Source: Mesostigma viride (lineage: Eukaryota; Streptophyta; Mesostigmatophyceae; Mesostigmatales; Mesostigmataceae). From it: a DNA stretch of 64,000 bases. The notes beneath the pieces are model-generated. The model was not told where the DNA came from. It did no database searches and was given only the letters and a program-made list of their open reading frames with translations. This document shows, in pieces, positions 23,590 to 44,062 of this stretch (the stretch's first letter is position 1; each line of letters begins with the position of its first letter). Where the stretch lies: NCBI GenBank assembly GCA_009746045.1, contig RPFO01000022.1, positions 4,947,702-5,011,701 of the forward strand, read 5' to 3'. The position numbers were made by a program, and so were the translations under genes.

Positions 23590-24222
23590 GGGGTAGCACT
23601 GCCGGCAGTTACCACTCCTTGTGATGACTGCATGTCCCCGGCTTGTGTGTTCTTGCATGGCGTGGCACTGCCGGCAGTTACCACTCCTTGTGATGACTCC
23701 ATGTCCCCTTGACGCAAGGACGGCTTGTGGGGTCTTGCATGGCGTGGCACTGCCGGCAGTCACCACTCCTTGTGATGACTCCATGTCCCCTTGACGCAAG
23801 GACGGCTTGTGGGGTCTTGCATGGCGTGGCACTGCCGGCAGTCACCACTCCTTGTGATGACTGCATGTCCCCGGCTTGTGTGTTCTTGCATGGCGTGGCA
23901 CTGCCGGCAGTTACCACTCCTTGTGATGACTCCATGTCCCCTTGACGCAAGGACGGCTTGTGGGGTCTTGCATGGCGTGGCACTGCCGGCAGTCACCACT
24001 CCTTGTGATGACTGCATGTCCCCGGCTTGTGTGTTCTTGCATGGGGTGGCACTGCCGGCAGTTACCACTCCTTGTGATGACTGCATGTCCCCTTGACGCA
24101 AGGACGGCTTGTGTGTTCTTGCATGGCGTGGCACTGCCGGCAGTCACCACTCCTTGTGATGACTGCATGTCCCCGGCTTGTGTGTTCTTGCATGGGGTGG
24201 CACTGCCGGCAGTTACCACTCC
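23590..24222. repeat. Long-unit tandem repeat in MULE (69/82-bp units)
   Basis: Units run GCACTGCCGGCAGTTACCAC, CTCCTTGTGATGACTGCATG, CCCCGGCTTGTGTGTTCTTG, in a short form and a longer form carrying TTGACGCAAGGACGGC. A single outlying unit at 22962-23022 lies beyond the LINE, so the LINE was inserted into the array. Confidence 0.93.
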
Positions 24223-24229
24223 CAGTAGC

Positions 24230-26229
24230 TACCAGCAAGTTACGAACACAGGACCTCCCTAAATCTAGTATCAAGTAACGTTATTTCCCCGTTTCGACGA
24301 ACTTGGTCCATTCACATTTATAGCGGTGAATCAATTGTCACACCTTGCTCAGGCAAAGTGCGCCAAGTCCTACAGCATGTCTCCCCATGTCATTCACTTA
24401 AATAAGGAAGGGAAATGTAAAGCCATGCATCGTGAAGCCGTATGAAAGGGCATTAATTAATTAAAGGGCATAACCACCCAAATAATCAAGTTGGTACGTA
24501 TAGTGTCAACCATGCGTGTCAGCCGTGCGTCGGTGTCTTCCGAAAACTATACAGCATATCAAGGAGACAACCATATAGTCATGCTTGATCAACCACCGCA
24601 AATTGAAACGCAAATTGAAAAATAATGTATCACAGGCTCAACCGGAACTCCCGATCAACACGTCAGTACCACCCTCTGTAGGCAAGTCCATATCGAACGG
24701 ACGTAACGCCACTGAGAGACGGCGTAACTAACAAAGATAACCCGCCCCCCCCGCCCCCAACAGGTAGGGAGCCCCTTGCAGCAGTAGAGAGGACCACGAT
24801 AAAAACAAAGTAAGATAGCGGGTAATCATGAAGTAGACCTACGCATCCCATGACTATGCCACCACCAATTAGCTTCCCATTACGCAGTGAGAGTTACGTC
24901 ATCTGGTGGGATTCGACCGACTAGCCAATCGGTGCAGGGGCTTACCACCTCCATCAATTGAGCCACCTCCCCCCAATGGTGGTTCCCCTGACTGCCTGGA
25001 GGGCGGCTTGCCGGGGCGGACGGCATCCAAGGCAGGACTCCCACCACGAACAATTACACTCCCACTTGGTAGTGAGTAGGCCAACTAATGATAACACACA
25101 CAAAGGATGCACACTACATACCGGAGCACCCTCATAGGCGTGCGCAGGGCGGGTCTACAACCCTCTACCCTACACTCCATCGCTGTGCAAGTTGCCACGT
25201 TTTTCTCAATAAAAGCTCCATAGAGGCCCTTTAGTGCTGGACATCTGTATCGGTATCGGGAATGGGTTAACACAACCGCGAGCAACTCTTCTTCAGCACT
25301 TGAGCCACAGGAGGATGTCCCACAGGTCGCGCTCGTTCGTCCCACGTCAGGTGTGGCGGTGTCTTCCCGGTATACCTTCTCCTTCTACCTCTAGGTCAGG
25401 GCCTGCATGCATACAAAGGAAGACAAGAAGATATTATCGGACTTGGGAACATGCCAAACACGCCCCTGGTAATAAACCCACATTCTGCTAAGCGTATGTG
25501 TGTGCCATTCTTGACATATGTAAATTAACAAAAAAAAGTATACCTTACCGAGACTACCAAACCGAGAACCGATCGACATCATGTGTGGGTGCATGGTCAT
25601 GTGTATTGGACAATTTGTGTGTGATTTCCTGTGAGCAAAAATATATGGCCATGTACAAAAAAGCAATCCGGCATGTAGTTCAGGTAGAGAACAACTTAAA
25701 AAAACTTAAATGATACTACAATCAAATGCGAACAAATCAACAACATTGTTAGGTTGTTATTCATGTGTATAAAACATACATCACGATTCACCTGTCAAGT
25801 CCTCAATGCAGGTCCGGGCATCTTCCAGAACACCAAGAGAGGAGCTTTGACCTCCCACCATGACGTCACGGTCTGCATGCATTCACAAAAAGACATTTAT
25901 TTCCAAGGTTTTTATGTAAATTAGTTTAATGCAGTAGTAGATTCCTCAAAACCCGGCCTCTCCCCCAAGTTATAGATTTACTACCTCGCTAGTTTCTCAA
26001 AGCTGGCCTATCTCACGTTACCATAAATAGGTCCCAAGCGATCCCGAGCGTCATGTGAGCAAAACCATGTGGTAAAGACTTAAGGCGCATGTGTGTGTCC
26101 ATGTCATTGCTTAATTAACAAGTGGGTATGTGTTTATCTTCACAGCAAGTAAATGTATGCGTGTTTGTTTTAAAACGCATATGGCATGTCGTCAGCGATC
26201 CCACAAGCCTGGGGCAAGATTCTCACCTG
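24230..26229 (-). other. MULE unit 1 interior with decayed copies of the terminal exon
   Basis: No intact gene. Three blocks on the minus strand start with the acceptor-like GCATGCAG and a short Gly/Pro-rich coding-like stretch (near 25878, 25400 and 25080-24930) that resembles the last transposase exon (26230-26306) and its acceptor. They look like tandemly duplicated, diverged copies of that exon. Confidence 0.4.
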
Positions 26230-34204
<7,975 letters not shown>

Positions 34205-34461
34205 TGGAAACGGCCGGGACGCTCCTGCTTAAGAACAACGCCGGAGCCTCCTAGGTTGTATGTTGTGGCGGTAATCTGCAAAGTTCGGTTAGCCTGGAAC
34301 TGCTCAAAACTCAAAAGTAGTCTGTGAAGTGTACAAGTAAAAATACCAGCAACCGACGACTATCTTGCGGCGGCCATCATCTTGTCCGGTTCTTGCTGGC
34401 TGCCAGTTTATTGCTGCCGGCGTCATGCCTTTGCGGCGGTAAGTTTACGTTGTTTGAATGT

Positions 34462-34840
34462 TACCAGTCTGTGCTTTTTTACGTCGTACCAGTGTGGTGT
34501 CGAAATCTGCCAAAAGAGCAAACGCCCAAAGCCAACTTCCAAGACGCCCAAAGCCAAATTCCAAGACGCCCAAAGCCCAAAGGCGGGCGAGTCTGGCGCG
34601 GCGCGCCTGTCCTGGAGGCCATTGGGCGCCGGAATAAGAAAGCGCGGGATTTCTTATTCCGGCGCCCAATGGCCTCCAGGACAGGCGCGCCGCGCCAGAC
34701 TCGCCCGCCTTTGGGCTTTGGGCGTCTTGGAATTTGGCTTTGGGCGTCTTGGAAGTTGGCTTTGGGCGTTTGCTCTTTTGGCAGATTTCGACACCACACT
34801 GGTACGACGTAAAAAAGCACAGACTGGTGCGGCGTAACAT
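34462..34840. repeat. Perfect-looking 375-bp palindrome at MULE unit junction
   Basis: Right TIR of unit 1 (34462-34645) and left TIR of unit 2 (34646-34840) lie back to back, so the junction is a long inverted repeat with almost no spacer, able to form a cruciform. Confidence 0.92.
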
Positions 34841-35447
34841 TTTTAAACTTAGTAAAATTACCGCCGCACAGCCAGCCAGAACTGGACAAGGTGATGGCCG
34901 CAAGTAGTCGTTGCTGGGCTATCGTATTTGTAGCATGGGGCGTTTCACCGAGTCTGCGGTTAGCATGATGGGGAGGATTCCTAACCTTCATTATGTGGGT
35001 TATGTAGGGGTGCTCATAGTGGCCGGTTTCCCTCGCTTCCTTGTAAACCAGGCTCTGCGTCAAGATCACAGACGACCGGGTAAGTAGTTGTTCCAGTCTG
35101 TTCTAGTTTGTATGACGCCTGCTCTTAGGCGTTCTTGTTATTGTCGTTCATCATCGCCGTGACCGTCGTGGCCAGCAGCGTGCTTTTTTTACATACCGGA
35201 TGGTGTCGACTTGTTTATTGATAGCGCATTGGTGAATATCGCTGCATGGAGGAATATCAAGGAGACAACCAGCGCAGGCCAGAAATCGGGAGAATCCGGA
35301 CCATGGTAGGTCGAGGAATATCGGCTACAACCCGCGGGAAAGTGCTGGCTCCACTGTGCTTTTTGTATGCAGGATGACGGCACTGCCAAGCCGGAGACGA
35401 ATATGACGCTCGTTGTAATGCCAGTCATTCAGACCGACTGCGCGACT

Positions 35448-35948
35448 GGTTGTGGGATACACGTTCCTGGTTGTGGGATGGGTTCCTTGTTGTGGGATAC
35501 TTGTTCCTGGTTGTGGGATGCACGTTCCTGGTTGTAGGATACTTGTTCCTGGTTGTGGGATAGCAGTTCCTGGTTGTGGGATACTTGTTCCTGGTTGTGG
35601 GATAGTCGTTCCTGGTTGTGGGATACTTGTTCCTGGTGGTGGGAAACACGTTCCTGGTTGTGGGAAACACGTTCCTGGTTGTGGGATAGTCGTTCCTGGT
35701 TGTGGGATACACGTTCCAGGTTGTGGGATACACGTTCCTGGTTGTGGGAAACACGTTCCTGGTTGTGGGAAACACGTTCCTGGTTGTGGGATACACGTTC
35801 CTAGTTGTGGGAAACACGTTCCTGGTTGTGGATACACGTTCCTAGTTGTGGGATACACGTTCCTGGTTGTGGGATGGGTTCCTGGTTGTGGGATGCACGT
35901 TCCTGGTTGTGGGATAGTTGAGCCTAGTTGTGGGATGTGTTCCTGGTC
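35448..35948. repeat. 20/21-bp tandem repeat, unit 2 copy
   Basis: Copy of the array at 21168-21668, differing by one deleted base near 35831. Confidence 0.95.
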
Positions 35949-35964
35949 CAAATATAAAGGGGCA

Positions 35965-37227
35965 CGGGAATTAGCGATAGCTGAGGGGCTCGGGAATAAC
36001 GTTAGCAGAGGGGCACGGGCACTAACGTTAGTGAAGGGGCACGGGCACTAACGTTAGCAGAGGGGGCTGGGCACTGACGTAAGTAAAGGGGCACGGGCAC
36101 TAACGTTAGCAGAGGGGCACGGGCACTAACGTTAGTAAAGGGGCACGGGCACTAACATTAGCAGAGGGGTCTGGACACTAACGTTAGTAAAGGGGCACGG
36201 GCACTAACGATAGCAGAGGGGGTGTGGGAATAAAGTTAGTGAAGGGGGGTGGGCATTAACGATAGCAGGGGGGGGAGGGCACTTACGTTAGCAGAGGGGT
36301 GTGGGAACTAATGTTAGCAAAGGAGGGGGGGCACTAACGTTAGCCGAGGGGGCTGGGCACTAACGTTAGTAAAGGGGCACGGGCACTAACGATAGCAGAG
36401 GGGTGTGGGAACTAATGTTAGCAAAGGAGGGGGGGGCACTAACGTTAGCCGAGGGGGCTGGGCACTGACGTAAGTAAAGGGGCACGGGCACTAACGTTAG
36501 CAGAGGGGCACGGGCACTAACGTTAGTAAAGGGGCACGGGCACTAACATTAGCAGAGGGGTCTGGACACTAACGTTAGTAAAGGGGCACGGGCACTAACG
36601 ATAGCAGAGGGGGTGTGGGAATAAAGTTAGTGAAGGGGGGTGGGCATTAACGATAGCAGGGGGGGGGAGGGCACTTACGTTAGCAGAGGGGTGTGGGAAC
36701 TAATGTTAGCAAAGGAGGGGGGGGCACTAACGTTAGCCGAGGGGGCTGGGCACTAACGTTAGTAAAGGGGCACGGGCACTAACGATAGCAGAGGGGTGTG
36801 GGAACTAATGTTAGCAAAGGAGGGGGGGCACTAACGTTAGCCGAGGGGGCTGGGCACTAACGTTAGTAAAGGGGCACGGGCACTAACGATAGCAGAGGGG
36901 GTGTGGGAATTAAAGTTTATTAGCAGAGGGGGGAAATAATTATAGTAGAGGGGGGGGGCACTAACGTTAGCAGAGGGGCACGAGCACTAACGTTAGTAAA
37001 GGGGCGCGGGCACTAACGCTAGCAGAGGGGGTGTGGGAATAAAGTTAGTGAAGGGGGGTGGGCATTAACGATAGCAGGGGGGGGAGGGCACTTACGTTAG
37101 CAGAGGGGTGTGGGAACTAATGTTAGCAAAGGAGGGGGGGCACTAACGTTAGCAGAGGGGGCTGGGCACTAACGTTAGCAGAGGGGGCTGGGCACTAACG
37201 TTAGCAGAGGGGGTGTGGTAATTGACG
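35965..37227. repeat. CTAACGTTAG array, unit 2 copy
   Basis: Copy of 21685-22950, differing only by single-base length changes in G runs. Confidence 0.93.
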
Positions 37228-37298
37228 TTAGGGCCACGCACTGCCGGCAGTTACCACTCCCTGTGATGATTGCATGGATGGCTTGTGGGTTGTGGCAT

Positions 37299-37854
37299 TA
37301 ATTAATTAATTAATTAAAATCATAGCTCCGTGGGGAGCATATGTAACACATAGCCCTGAGAAAGGGGCATCTATGGGTTTGTAATACAATCAGGGCGACA
37401 ACCTGCAGGTGTAGGATGTACAACTATCACCTGCTCTGGGTGCACTAGGTGCACCTGCACCTCCATGGTGGTTCATGCCTCCTAATCAAGCACAGGCACC
37501 CAGGGGGGGCTTGAGGAGAGGGCCTAGAAGGCCTGCATGACATATGGGGTGGAAGGTATGTGGCTAGGCTATAGCTAGGGTACACATGGCCTCTCAGCAG
37601 GGAGTAACTCCCTGCATGGGCAAAGCATGACTCGAAATTGCTACGGCTATTGCAAGGGCGGGTGTGGGCCCGTCACGTAGGCATACATGGCCACGTCACT
37701 AAGCTTTCTAGTCTACACTACTGCTATATATTCCCTAGGCTGGGGTGGCTGGGGTGGCTGGGGCGGCAGGGGTCGCCTGCCAGGGCTTGTGGGCGACGTA
37801 GATGTCCGCCCCCTTCCAGTAGACCGGCTTCTGCCCCGCCGTCTGCCGAAGCTT
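37299..37854 (-). mobile_element. LINE 3' fragment, unit 2 copy
   Basis: Same insertion as 23023-23578 with the same GGTTGTGGCAT duplication (37288-37298, 37855-37865). Confidence 0.9.
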
Positions 37855-37865
37855 GGTTGTGGCAT

Positions 37866-38130
37866 GGGGTAGCACTGCCGGCAGTTACCACTCCTTGTGA
37901 TGACTGCATGTCCCCGGCTTGTGTGTTCTTGCATGGCGTGGCACTGCCGGCAGTTACCACTCCTTGTGATGACTCCATGTCCCCTTGACGCAAGGACGGC
38001 TTGTGGGGTCTTGCATGGCGTGGCACTGCCGGCAGTCACCACTCCTTGTGATGACTCCATGTCCCCTTGACGCAAGGACGGCTTGTGGGGTCTTGCATGG
38101 CGTGGCACTGTTGGCAGTCACCACTCCTTG

Positions 38131-38131
<1 letters not shown>
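37866..38131. repeat. Long-unit tandem repeat, truncated by the deletion
   Basis: Three and a half units. The last carries GCACTGTTGGCAG where the others have GCACTGCCGGCAG, and breaks off after CCTTGTG into (TTG)n. Confidence 0.9.
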
Positions 38132-38164
<33 letters not shown>

Positions 38165-38179
38165 GGCGTGTTGTTGCCG

Positions 38180-38213
<34 letters not shown>

Positions 38214-40507
38214 CATCATCATCAATATTGCAACTCTTTCTTGCATGATTGTTCATGTCAACGATGTCACCAGCGGGCTCGCCAGCAGTGCCTTGCACTT
38301 TACCCTCACTGAGACTGCATTGGTGAACGTTGTTGATGAACCAGCAACTGACGGCGATGATACGCATGAAGAAGGAATGGAGTAACCCAGTGTTTCCAAG
38401 ATCACAGTGGTTGTCGTCCTTGGGTTTGTGCGTCACTCCATGGCCACTACATGAACTCATTTTCCTAGTCACCAAAGGCTGGTTTGATACGGTTCTTCTT
38501 GGTGTGGCAATAAAAGAGGCACCACGCCGTAACCACCATTTGCCGAGGTTGGATTTCAGCATCGCACGCCAATAAGAACGAGCGTACGGCATGTTCATGA
38601 ACCTGCCCTCAAAGCAGCACATCAATTTTGCCTGCACCAACACACAGAACAACAACACAACAAAATGAAGCACATCTTACTTACATTCCTCTACAATATG
38701 AAGTAATATTAGTGGGGTGGGGTGGGGGGGAAGGAATTTATACAAATTACTACAAGCAACAAGACATGTATGTGGAGACGCGCTATGGATTGGGGGTGGG
38801 GGGAATAATACAAGCCCTCGTGCATGCGATCCAATAACAATAACAAAGCATATAAACGCTTTCACATTGCAAAATGTCCAGCTTGGCGACGTCCATGCAT
38901 GGTATGCACATGGACATGCTGAGAGGTTCTTCCACACGTTAGATAAGTGTATACCCGTGCACGTGCCCCCGTGCATGTGCACATGCACACACGCATGCAT
39001 ACCAATTACAACACCATATGCATTCATTACTGTACCACAGACATGAGGCTCACTATAAATCTACAATTGTTCAAAAGCATACCAACTGCGATCGGCCACT
39101 GAACCACAGACATACGTTGTATCCTAAGAGTTGAAAAGCATAACAGTTCATCACAACTCATTAACCTATAACTCCTCCATGCCAACAACCGCCCCACTAG
39201 CCTGTTCACAACATATGTAGCTGTGATTTCTTGCTTGATAATAGCCGTGTTAGCCCAGGCACACTTACCTCGTTGCCAAGGCCAGGACGCTGCTTAGCTC
39301 GCTCGCCACCCTCCCAACCCTCCTTCCCCCTGCCCAACGAGTACACGGTGACGGGCCTGCTCATATCATCAAGCAAACTGCTCGAGGTTGTTGCCGTGGA
39401 GTAGACCGGGCTGCTGCCCAGGACTGCCGCCGTGAAGTTGCGGGCGCACAGGGCCAAGGATCCCTTGGGCCCCGCCCAGGCGCCATACAGCAGGGCGGTG
39501 TCCGCAATCAACTGCCATGAAGAGCGCATGGAGTGGGCGAACACATTGCGTGTGGTGTTGCGCTGCGTGTGCAAGGGGGACGATGACCCTGACACTTCAC
39601 TTAGCTCGCCACGCAAATTGGTGGTGCCAACAAGCTTTTGATATTTGTGATCATGGGAGGGGCAGACGGACAAACAAAGCAATGAAACACGGATTCCACA
39701 ATATATAATCAATATAGTAGAGTGCAGAGTAATCTAGAGTGTGACGAGAAGGACGGCCAAAAACCCGTACAGCAAGCACATAATCCCCTACCTTCTCACT
39801 TACTTTAAGTCTTTAACATGCTGCCATGCTAAACCCTGTACCCTAGTAAACCCTGCACACTAGATAAAACCAGGCACGTGCATTGCAATTTTGGGCAGGT
39901 TACAGCTGGCAACTGAAAATGCTTGCCTGATACGCCGCCACGATGCTGCCGTCGACGAAAACCTCCAAGGTAGCAACGTTGCAACGAATCAAATGCGGTT
40001 CTGTTTCAAACGCGCAGTCGGTCTGAACATTGGGCATTATAACGAGCGTCTCCGGCTTGGCGGTGAGGTCATCCTGCGTTCACAAGGAAACACAAAGCAC
40101 ATTCGAGCCGCGGGTTAGAGGCGATATTCCTCCATGTAGCGAAGTTCACCAATGCGCTATCAATAGACAAGTCGATATCAATAAACAAGGCGACACCATC
40201 CGGGCATGTAAAGAACGCTCCTGGCCACGGGTATGTAAAGACGCTACTGGCCACGATGTTCACGGCGATGATGAACGACGATAACAAGAACGCCTAATAG
40301 CATGCGTCATACAAACTAGAACAGACTGGAACAACTACTTACCCGGTCGGCTGTGGGATTCACACACAGCCCACATGACACAGTCCCATGATCAGAACCG
40401 TCTTGCGCACTCGTGTCAGTGCTAGCCCGCACGCCGAAAGATGTCGACACGATGAGCAATAATGTCGAGATAAAAGCCACATGAAGCTTGAATGCATCAT
40501 GCGCCAT
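38214..40507 (-). pseudogene. 5' exons of the MULE transposase in unit 2
   Basis: Exons equivalent to those in unit 1 lie at 40343-40507, 39927-40073, 39269-39634 and from 38631 down. The poly-Asn tract (38131-38213) is shorter, interrupted by TTGGCG and TTGCCG, and runs directly into the tandem array; no catalytic exon follows. Confidence 0.85.
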
Positions 40508-41084
40508 TGGAAACGGCCGGGACGCTCCTGCTTAAGAACAACGCCGGAGCCTCCTAGGTTGTATGTTGTGGCGGTAATCTGCAAAGTTCGGTTAGCCTGG
40601 AACTGCTCAAAACTCAAAAGTAGTCTGTGAAGTGTACAAGTAAAAATACCAGCAACCGACGACTATCTTGCGGCGGCCATCATCTTGTCCGGTTCTTGCT
40701 GGCTGCCAGTTTATTGCTGCCGGCGTCATGCCTTTGCGGCGGTAAGTTTACGTTGTTTGAATGTTACCAGTCTGTGCTTTTTTACGTCGTACCAGTGTGG
40801 TGTCGAAATCTGCCAAAAGAGCAAACGCCCAAAGCCAACTTCCAAGACGCCCAAAGCCAAATTCCAAGACGCCCAAAGCCCAAAGGCGGGCGAGTCTGGC
40901 GCGGCGCGCCTGTCCTGGAGGCCATTGGGCGCCGGAATAAGAAAGCGCCAAGTAGAGTGGTTCCCGCCAAGTCGATGACGTGGCGCCAGCTCCGTGCCCG
41001 GGCAATCAGGCAATTATTATTACAGGCAATTAAACCCAAAACACTGACGGCGGGGACGGGGAAGATGACCCGCGGTCGCCAGCC

Positions 41085-41422
41085 ATGGCGGACAATGCCG
41101 AAGGAGATGGACCATTTCTGCCACCCGAAGCGCGAAATCATTGCGTGCCATGCGGAGTCGCCCATGGGAAAACGCCGAAGTGGACGATGAGAGAAAAAGC
41201 GCGTTTCGGGCATGTCCTAATTGACGAAAGCATCCGAGCAGCGTATTTTAAAGGATATATATCGGTTTCTTTTTACTTTTTATGATGATTTGTAGTCGTA
41301 AACTTGCAAGGGTGGCCAGAAATCGCCGAATCTAGCGACCATGCTGCACAACTTTGGTGTGCCGCAATGCGCCATTTTGCGGCCACCGCCTGGGCTAAGG
41401 TAATGCCAGCCATGCCAGGTAA
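41085..41422 (+). CDS. Possible second Harbinger gene, two exons (fragment)
   Basis: ATG 41085 in good context (AGCCATGGCGG) opens a 60-codon stretch (PPEARNHCVPC, TPKWTMREKARFGHVL) up to a possible donor at GTTTCT near 41267. A second coding-like block follows near 41321-41422 (DHAAQLWCAAMRHFA) and ends at AAG with a GTAATG donor. Harbinger elements usually carry a second, divergently transcribed gene with a Myb/trihelix domain; position and orientation fit, but I see no diagnostic motif. Downstream exons were not found. Confidence 0.4.
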
Positions 41423-41429
41423 AGCTGAG

Positions 41430-42560
41430 TTATCGTTTCCTTGTCGACGTAAGACGTTTATGTATACGTTCTAGCTTGTGTAGCACATTCTTTTTGCATT
41501 ATTCATGTTCTTTCTTGACCATGGCCTGGCCCCTTCCTAAAACACCATTCTTAGATGCCTCCCTCAGTCAGTTGACCTGCCATACTTGATAGTGTGATGG
41601 TGATAAGTTTTAGAGGCTGTATGGGTTTGAATACCTCCATATATGTTTGTTATACATTTCCCACACACATATTGCATGAGTGTGAGGCAGTTGGCTGGTC
41701 TCTGTGGCATCATCAAGCATGTAACCGGTGAGTAGAAGCTTCCCATTGTCAGTGAGCATGTGCCACCAGGTGTGCTGGCCATCACCTGGCAAGCTATAGC
41801 AGCTTAGGCCTAGTTTATCCTTGCTAGGGCTAGCTGAAATAGGCTTCACATCACTAGTTTGTTGGTGGCTGCCTCCTAGAATGCATGCCTTGCGTAGGGT
41901 GTCCGTACCACGTTACCTACGTGCATGGACAAGGTGGCACCTGCACATAGGTGCCATGTAAGGGCAGTGTGATGATGCAGTTATGTTTCCCCATCATTGT
42001 GGAAGGGAAATGTATTGTATGGCATGGTTGGTGGCCTTATTAGTAGGTAGTATGCCAAGCCCTACCCCCTTGGTTGCTTTTTACCAACGGTACCCCTACG
42101 GGCTGTACTGGGTGTAGCTGCTGGTATACCCAACCAAGTGATGACCCCAATGGCTCAAACTGCTCAGCAACTAATTGTTTATCATACCTGAAGTGGTAAG
42201 TGCCTAGCTCTTAGAACATGATTCAAAATACACATTCTACCAAAACTGAAAACGCGCGTCTTGACCGCCCTGACTTTGACGGTAGTTATACATGGCCTAC
42301 TCTGAATATATGTAAGGTTGTGATGTATCAACCCGAAGAGCAACTCATGCACATGCTTGGCCCCCAAGGACAGCCATTGGATATGGGTAGGTTGGATGGC
42401 ATCTGGTTTTCAAAGTTGTGAAGTTACAACCGATGCATCGGCAGTATTTCTGCCCATTTAGGGGTTAAGTTTGACAACTGTGATGACTACCATTGCACAT
42501 GCATCCTTTTTGACATTACAATAGCGGGATTAGGCAACATTCTCATCCTCACCGCTTGCG
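41430..42560. other. Harbinger interior without recognisable gene
   Basis: Short open frames only. The stretch 41810-42180 has LINE-3'-UTR-like wording (TTAGGCCTAG, CGGTACCCCTACGGG) but no tail or target duplication. Confidence 0.35.
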
Positions 42561-42562
42561 GG

Positions 42563-43495
42563 TAAAAAAAACTGGCAACCAAACACCATGCCACACGTGG
42601 CACACTCAAGCATACACCAAGGTGGGTAATAAAAACTGGCAACCAAACACCATGCCACACGTGGCACACTCAAGCATACACCAAGGTGGGTAAAAAAACT
42701 GGCAACCAAACACCATGCCACACGTGGCACACTCAAGCATACACCAAGGTGGGTAAAAGAAACTGGCAACCAAACACCATGCCACACGTGGCACACTCAA
42801 GCATACACCAAGGTGGGTAAAAAAAACTGGCAACCAAACACCATGCCACACGTGGCACACTCAAGCATTATACACCAAGGTGGGTAAAAAAAACTGGCAA
42901 CCAAACACCATGCCACACGTGGCACACTCAAGCATACACCAAGGTGGGTAAAAAAAACTGGCAACCAAACACCATGCCACACGTGGCACACTGAAGCATA
43001 CACCAAGGTGGGTAAAAGAAACTGGCAACCAAACACCATGCCACACGTGGCACACTCAAGCATTATACACCAAGGTGGGTAAAAAAAACTGGCAACCAAA
43101 CACCATGCCACACGTGGCACACTCAAGCATACACCAAGGTGGGTAAAAAAAACTGGCAACCAAACACCATGCCACACGTGGCACACTCAAGCATTATACA
43201 CCAAGGTGGGTAAAAAAAACTGGCAACCAAACACCATGCCACACGTGGCACACTCAAGCATACACCAAGGTGGGTAAAAGAAACTGGCAACCAAACACCA
43301 TGCCACACGTGGCACACTCAAGCATTATACACCAAGGTGGGTAAAAAAAACTGGCAACCAAACACCATGCCACACGTGGCACACTCAAGCATTATACACC
43401 AAGGTGGGTAAAAAAAACTGGCAACCAAACACCATGCCACACGTGGCACACTCAAGCATTATACACCAAGGTGGGTAAAAAAAACTGGCTAGCAT
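42563..43495. repeat. 64-bp tandem repeat, about 14 copies
   Basis: Unit: ACACCAAGGTGGGTAAAAAA, AACTGGCAACCAAACACCAT, GCCACACGTGGCACACTCAA, GCAT, with a length variant carrying TTAT. It abuts the 3' end of the Harbinger transposase remnant at 43489 and probably cut it off. Confidence 0.95.
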
Positions 43496-44062
43496 GTTGC
43501 ATGTCGTAGGTCACATGTCAATGCACGGTGAAGGATGCCAAAGCGCTGAATAAGAATCCCAAATGCACGCTCTATGACCTGCCTGCACAAAGAGATGTAA
43601 TAGTTACATGCGTCCTCTTGGACGCTGAGACCCCTTCCTGGGTAGGGAGTCACAAGCCAAGGCTTGATGATGTATGCCTCATCTGCCACTATGTCGAATC
43701 CTTCTGGCAGGCCAACACGTGCCAATTCCGTGTGCAAAGAGCTGACACGAAATGCGACACTGTCATTGGTACTGCCGCAACATTTGTTGGAGCCATACAG
43801 AAAACGACATTTCGAATCGCACACAGCTTGCATGACAAGCGCATAAAACCCCTTACGATTCTAGTACTGCCTGGGGTTCGCTACCTCCGACTTGAAGTTT
43901 TTTTTTTAATCTTGATTGCGATACCATCGAGCGCACCAACACAACCATCAACAACTCCCCTGGTCGTCTGGTTGAATCGAAACCATCGGCCAAACGCGAC
44001 AGTTCTCCCGAATCATCCGTGGTTGCGAGTGCGCTTCTCATTAGCAGCTCGCGGCAAGCCAA
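43489..44062 (-). pseudogene. PIF/Harbinger DDE transposase remnant
   Basis: HARBI1-type nuclease: the first catalytic Asp is in VGALDGIAIKI (near 43915-43945), then NRKGFYAL and MQAVCDSKCRFLYG, then GSTNDSVAF, the second Asp in IVADEAYIIKPWL, TPYPG, and the Glu motif ERAFGILIQRFGIL. The frame is broken between the first motif and NRKGFYAL: a run of A (43899-43908) changes frame, and a TAG sits just before NRKG at about 43861. An intron ending at TACTAG would be the alternative. The C-terminus stops where the 64-bp array begins. Harbinger transposase normally acts in the nucleus with a Myb-like partner; this copy looks dead. Confidence 0.85.

Larger units (their letters stand above)
34646..40948 (-). 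mobile_element. MULE unit 2 (6.3 kb, internally deleted)
   Basis: 34646-38131 repeats 20366-23855 with only a few single-base indels, and 38214-40948 repeats 31911-34645 base for base as far as compared (constant offset 6303). The missing part corresponds to about 23856-31890 of unit 1, including the catalytic exon. The breakpoint joins CCTTGTG of the long-unit array to the TTG tract, which suggests slippage or microhomology at TTG. Both TIRs are intact, so the unit could still be mobilised in trans. Confidence 0.92.

Noticed and set aside
23362-24278. Overlapping 60-130-codon frames on both strands
   Set aside because: Translations of the long-unit tandem array; only the short ORF1 tail of the LINE (23459-23578, minus) is coding in origin.
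34462-34840. Assembly artefact as explanation of the MULE dimer
   Set aside because: Not excluded, but unit 2 has its own indels and a distinct internal deletion, and the outer duplication matches across the whole dimer, so a simple mis-join is less likely. Kept as the main alternative.
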